From: an uncultured Terriglobus sp.
GTDB taxonomy: Bacteria > Acidobacteriota > Terriglobia > Terriglobales > Acidobacteriaceae
Reading direction: 5' to 3'
DNA: 14,602 bases
NCBI GenBank assembly: GCA_937871605.1
Contig: CALMRM010000180.1
Location: forward strand, 1 to 14,602
Numbering within the stretch: position 1 is the stretch's first letter; the number at the start of each line of letters is the position of its first letter. The notes below the pieces were generated by a model. That model made no database searches. It saw only the letters and a program-made list of their open reading frames with translations, and was not told where the DNA came from. A program made the translations under genes and the position numbers. Positions 7,658 through 14,602 of this stretch are shown here, one piece after another.

Positions 7658-9810
7658 TTGAAGCCCAACGAAGGCAGAAGCCGCGTTGTTATCGAGGAGA
7701 TCAAACCGGAGATCGATGGCGGACGTCATGCGGCCAAGCGCATCGCCGGCGACCGGGTACGCATCACAGCGGTCATTTACACAGATGGACACGATCACGT
7801 CGCGGCACGGCTGATGTACCGGCCAGCCGCAGAAAAAGCATGGCGCTACGCCCCGTTCCGTGAACTTGGCAATGACGTGTGGGAGGCGGAGTTCCTTGCC
7901 GACACCATCGGCGCGTGGACCTACACCGTACAGGCCTGGGTGGATCACTTCGGCACGTGGGTGCACGACCTGCACAAACGCATCGACGCGCAGGAAAAGC
8001 CAACCACCGCAACGGGCGCGATAGACGATCTGCCCGGCGGTCCGGAACGGAATGAGGGCGTTGGAGCCGCCGATGAGAACACGGTTGCAATCCAGGACCT
8101 GCCGGGTGGCGTAACCCCCGCAAACCGTCGCTTTATCGCCTCCAGTACACCGCAGAGCGACGTAGCCTTGGCGTTGCGCACGGGTGCCATTCTGCTGGAC
8201 CAGGCCTCGGCCCGCGCCCGCGACGTGGATGCACGCACCCTGAAAGGCAACGCCAGTTCACTGCGTTACCTAGCTGAGCGCAACTCGCCCTACTACGACT
8301 TCCCGCTGAGCGACGAAGCCATCGAGCTCTGCCTGCAGTATGCCGACATGAGCTTTGCCACGGTGTACGAGCGCGAACTGCCACTGTGGGTGGACCGTGA
8401 ACGCGCTCGCTTTTCTTCCTGGTACGAGTTCTTTCCGCGCTCGGCGGGCTTTGTCGCCGGGGAGCATGGCACTATGCGCGACGCCGCGGCGCGCCTGCCC
8501 GAGGTGGCGGCCATGGGCTTTAATGTGGTCTACTTTCCACCCATTCATCCCATCGGCACGGCGTTCCGCAAGGGCAAAAATAATTCTGTCGTCGCCGAGC
8601 CGGGCGACGTGGGCAGCCCCTGGGCCATTGGCAACACGGACGGCGGCCACAAGGCCATTCTGCGCGAATTGGGCACCTTTGCCGACTTCGCCGCACTCGT
8701 CCAAGCAGCACAGGCGAACGGCGTCGAACTCGCGCTGGACATCGCCTTCCAGTGCGCGCCGGAGCACCCCTGGGTGCGCGACCACCCGGACTGGTTCCGG
8801 ATCCGGCCGGACGGCACCATCCAGTACGCTGAGAATCCGCCCAAGAAGTACCAGGACATCTACCCGATCAACTTCGAGTCGAACGACTGGCGCGCGCTCT
8901 GGCAGGAGTTGTACTCCGTCTTTGCGTTCTGGATCGACAAGGGCATCCGCATCTTCCGCGTGGACAATCCGCACACCAAGGCCATTCCTTTCTGGGAGTG
9001 GTGCATTGCCGAGGTGCGAAAATCCAACCCCGAGGTCATCTTTCTGGCAGAGGCGTTTACCAGGCCGCATGTGATGTACGGCCTCGCCAAAATCGGCTAC
9101 ACGCAGAGCTACACCTACTTCTCCTGGCGCACGGAGAAGAAGGAGCTCACCGCCTACATGACAGAGGTGACCACCGCTCCGGTCGCAGACTTTTTCCGGC
9201 CCAACCTGTGGCCCAATACGCCTGACATCTTGCCCGGCTTTCTGCAAACGGAGCAACGCGCGGCCTTCGCGCAGCGCGTGATTCTGGCTGCCACGTTGGG
9301 CGCGAGCTATGGTGTGTACGGCCCCGCGTTCGAACTGTGCGAGCACCTGCCGGCCAAGGCTGGAAGCGAGGAGTACCTCGATAGCGAGAAGTACCAACTG
9401 CGCGTCTGGGATCGTGAAGACCCAAAGAGCCTGGCACCGCTGCTCACGGCACTGAACCGCATCCGCAACACCTACCCGGCGCTGCAGACGGATCTGACGC
9501 TGCATTTCCATGCCGTGGACAACGACAAGCTGATCGCCTACAGCAAGTCCGACGCGGAGCACACCATCCTGACCGTGGTAAACCTGGACCCGGAGACACC
9601 GCAAACTGGCTGGACGGAACTGGACCTGCTTGCGCTGGGTGTTCCCTTTACGGGCGCGTACGAGGTGGAAGACCTGCTGACCGGTGCAAAGTACCCGTGG
9701 AATGGCTCGCATAACTTTGTCGCTCTTGACCCAAAAACGAGTGCGGCACACATCCTCCTCATCCGTCGCGCTACCCTGTCAGAGAGCCTAGCCGGGGAGA
9801 GTACGGAAGA

Positions 9811-9814
<4 letters not shown>
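7658..9814 (+). CDS. glgE: Alpha-1,4-glucan:maltose-1-phosphate maltosyltransferase (GlgE, GH13_3)
   Basis: GlgE transfers maltosyl units from alpha-maltose-1-phosphate to the non-reducing end of alpha-1,4-glucan, releasing phosphate, and is the polymerising step of the TreS-Mak-GlgE route. The 718-aa protein has an N-terminal beta domain (about 8-110), a helical segment (about 165-240), the GH13 barrel with the family block S-S-W-Y-E-F-F-P-R-S (253-262), and a C-terminal beta domain (about 610-705). The nucleophile is D436 (R-I-F-R-V-D-N-P-H-T-K), the acid/base E465 (I-F-L-A-E-A-F-T-R-P) and the third acid D523 (W-P-N-T-P-D-I-L). The 29-residue spacing between the first two equals that of Streptomyces GlgE (D394/E423). 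Oddity: residues about 112-160 are an extra, low-complexity acidic linker absent from the actinobacterial enzymes I know. The start is TTG with AGGGAGG. The stop overlaps the next start (TTGA), implying translational coupling with treS-mak. Confidence 0.95.
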
Positions 9815-13040
<3,226 letters not shown>

Positions 13041-13044
<4 letters not shown>

Positions 13045-14297
13045 GCGTACCGGCAGCGGAGACCACCGCAGCAATGGACTTTGCCCAGGAGGGCGCTACC
13101 TACGCGCAACGGCAGGCTGTGGCCACCGAACTTGTTATCTTTTTGGGGCCTGCCTACGAGAACGCGTCCGCCGACCAACTGCAGCCGGTGGCCACCATGC
13201 TGCGCAGGGCCTTGGGAGAAAACACAGCGCGCGCGCTCCTGTCCTACCCCGTACTGGATCCGCAAGCCGCCGCCTGGGAGCTGAGCGGCGTGGCGCTGCA
13301 GCCCTACCTGCCCTCTGCCCGGCTGCAAACGTTTCTGGTGCAAACGGCCACCGCCTATGTCGACCTGTACGAGGTGATGCGCGCGCATGCTGCCACCTGC
13401 GGCCTCCTGCTGGGGGCGGAGGCGCACACGCTGGAGCCCGCCGCCGTCGCGGCTCTGGTGGAAGCAGTCATCAGCGGCAGTGCCGACCTCGCCATGGCGC
13501 GCTACGCCGTTGGACCGAACGAGGCGCTCATCAACGCGTCCATGCTCCACCCCGTCTCGCGCGCGCTCTTCGGGGTAAAAGCGGCCTTTCCGCTGGGGCT
13601 GGACCTGGCGCTTTCCGCCCGCCTGGCAGAGCGCATGGCGGGTGCTGCCCAACGGTTTACCGCGGGTTCGCAGCCAGAGGCGATCATGTGGGTCACGTCC
13701 GAAGCGGCTGTGGCCGGCTATACGGTGGCAGAAGTCAGCGTCGGCACACGCGAACTGCCCCACCCCGCGTCTGCCGACCTGTCGGCAATCCTGAGCACCA
13801 CGGCGTCAGCCCTGTTCAGCGACGTGGAAGCCAAAGCAGCCTTCTGGCAGCGGGTCCGTCCGCCCTCAACCCTGCTGACCATTCCTGCTGTTGCCCCCGT
13901 TTCGGCAGCGGCAGAGCCGGTCAGCGAGGCTGAGATTTCGGAACTGATCAGCAGCTTTCGCATTGGCTACGGCAACCTGCACGAGATCTGGTCGTTAGTG
14001 CTGCCCCCACAGACCCTGCTTGGCCTCAAGCGGCTGTCCACGACATCGTTCGAGAACTTCATATTGACGGACGCACTCTGGGTGCGCATCGTGTACGACT
14101 TTGTGCTGGCACACCGGCTCAGGACCATCAACCGCAGTCACCTGCTGGGTTCGCTCACGCCGCTGTACCTGGCTTGGGTGGCGTCGCACCTCCTGCAGGG
14201 GAGGTCTGCGGCTACGGAAGACCTGGCCCGTGCCTTTGAGTCGGACAAGCCCTATCTGGTTTCGCGCTGGCGCTGGCCGGATCGCTTCAATCCCTAG
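13041..14297 (+). CDS. Divergent glycosyltransferase-like protein, probably related to glucosylglycerate synthases; DxD motif not seen
   Basis: Not securely recognised. The 418-aa soluble protein has no signal peptide or membrane segment. Its C-terminal 130 residues (A-L-W-V-R-I-V-Y-D-F at 345-354, L-T-P-L-Y-L at 372-377, K-P-Y-L-V-S-R-W at 403-410) resemble, from memory, the tail of GT2/GT81-type glucosylglycerate synthase-like enzymes. The middle also runs parallel to that family: S-M-L-H-P-V-S-R-A-L-F-G (167-178), P-L-G-L-D-L-A-L-S (184-192) and I-M-W-V-T-S (215-220) stand where the family has Y-P-L-T-R-A-L-Y-G, P-I-G-G-D-F-G-S and D-I-W-M-T-T. The expected nucleotide/metal motif (D-S-D) is replaced by G-A-E-A-H (125-129), and the S-D-G-G-S loop is absent. 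It may therefore be a non-catalytic paralogue or use another mechanism. The ATG start overlaps the treS-mak stop (ATGA), with GAGG upstream, so it is translationally coupled to the GlgE-pathway genes. Alternative: an unrelated alpha-helical protein. Confidence 0.6.
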
Positions 14298-14328
14298 CCT
14301 GCGGTTCGTACGCTACACAACCCCTCAC

Positions 14329-14334
14329 GGGAGG
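14329..14334 (+). promoter_or_regulatory. Ribosome binding site GGGAGG of the channel-like gene
   Basis: GGGAGG ends 6 nt before ATG at 14341, a strong and ideally spaced site that fixes the start of the last gene. The 43-nt gap from the previous stop (TAG, 14295-14297) holds no hairpin with a T-tract, so read-through from the glgE operon is likely. Confidence 0.7.
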
Positions 14335-14340
14335 CACCTG

Positions 14341-14602
14341 ATGTTCTCGCAAATCAATGACGCTCTGATTGAGTCGTTCCGCCGTGTGCTCACCCGGCTC
14401 GCCGTGTTTTTGCCCGGCCTGCTCGCACTGGTGCTGGCGGTCGCCCTCATGGCCCTGGTCGGTGCGGGCCTGTCCTGGGTTCTGCGCAGGCTGCTGACAC
14501 GCATCAAGTTTGACGAGCGCCTTGGAACGCGCAACTCAGGCGGTGTGGCGGACTGGGCCCCTGCACACAGCGCCACGCTGCTCATCAGCCGCATCATCTT
14601 TT
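14341..14602 (+). CDS. Mechanosensitive ion channel-like membrane protein, N-terminal fragment (partial)
   Basis: Only 87 residues are inside the window; the gene runs off the right edge. The visible part has an amphipathic start, one clear transmembrane segment (about 20-48, rich in L/A/V and containing F-L-P-G-L-L), a basic R-R-L-L-T-R loop, then K-F-D-E-R-L and D-W-A-P-A-H-S-A-T-L-L-I-S-R leading into what should be a second membrane helix. This layout matches the N-terminus of small 'mechanosensitive ion channel family' proteins with conserved TM repeats, as I recall them from Acidobacteria and relatives, and not the MscS pore domain, which is not reached. Such a channel would sit in the inner membrane and may respond to turgor, which fits its place 43 nt after a trehalose/glucan operon. 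Assignment to the family is moderate; MscS proper cannot be proved from this fragment. Confidence 0.65.
   Translation, partial: MFSQINDALIESFRRVLTRLAVFLPGLLALVLAVALMALVGAGLSWVLRRLLTRIKFDERLGTRNSGGVADWAPAHSATLLISRIIF

Noticed and set aside
8024..8112. Direct DNA repeat behind the two DLPGG motifs in glgE
   Set aside because: The two copies match as peptide but differ at several codon positions and have unrelated flanks, so they are not reported as a nucleotide repeat.

Overview
The window is GC-rich and almost entirely coding. Its contents and the style of its proteins suggest a soil-type Acidobacteriota (Terriglobales-like) chromosome. That assignment is an inference: it rests on the gene order GH15 / treY / treZ divergent from glgE / treS-mak, on frequent TTG and GTG starts, and on a DUF5666-type secreted protein. 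No rRNA, tRNA, mobile element or phage sequence is present to confirm it.

The locus is a trehalose / alpha-glucan metabolic island built around a divergent intergenic region at about 7476-7657. Leftward (minus strand) run a GH15 glucosidase/trehalase-like enzyme, maltooligosyl-trehalose synthase (treY) and maltooligosyl-trehalose trehalohydrolase (treZ). Beyond them, after a hairpin at 860-890, lies a secreted or lipoprotein DUF5666-like protein cut by the window start. Rightward (plus strand) run glgE (maltosyltransferase), a treS-maltokinase fusion, a divergent protein that resembles a glucosylglycerate-synthase-type glycosyltransferase without its usual acidic catalytic motif, and the N-terminus of a mechanosensitive-channel-like membrane protein cut by the window end.

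Together the enzymes make a closed cycle. TreS turns trehalose into maltose, its fused kinase makes maltose-1-phosphate, and GlgE extends alpha-1,4-glucan. TreY and TreZ cut trehalose back off the glucan end, and GH15 can drain trehalose or glucan ends to glucose. No debranching enzyme (treX/glgX) or branching enzyme (glgB) lies inside the window. The three rightward genes are tightly coupled by 4-nt stop/start overlaps, and the channel gene follows 43 nt later. This suggests an osmotic-stress or carbon-storage module.

The most unusual points are the pseudo-glycosyltransferase-like fourth member of the GlgE operon, an insertion of about 50 residues in GlgE carrying two DLPGG motifs, the palindromic half-sites in the divergent control region, and two mutually exclusive hairpins between the GH15 gene and treY.
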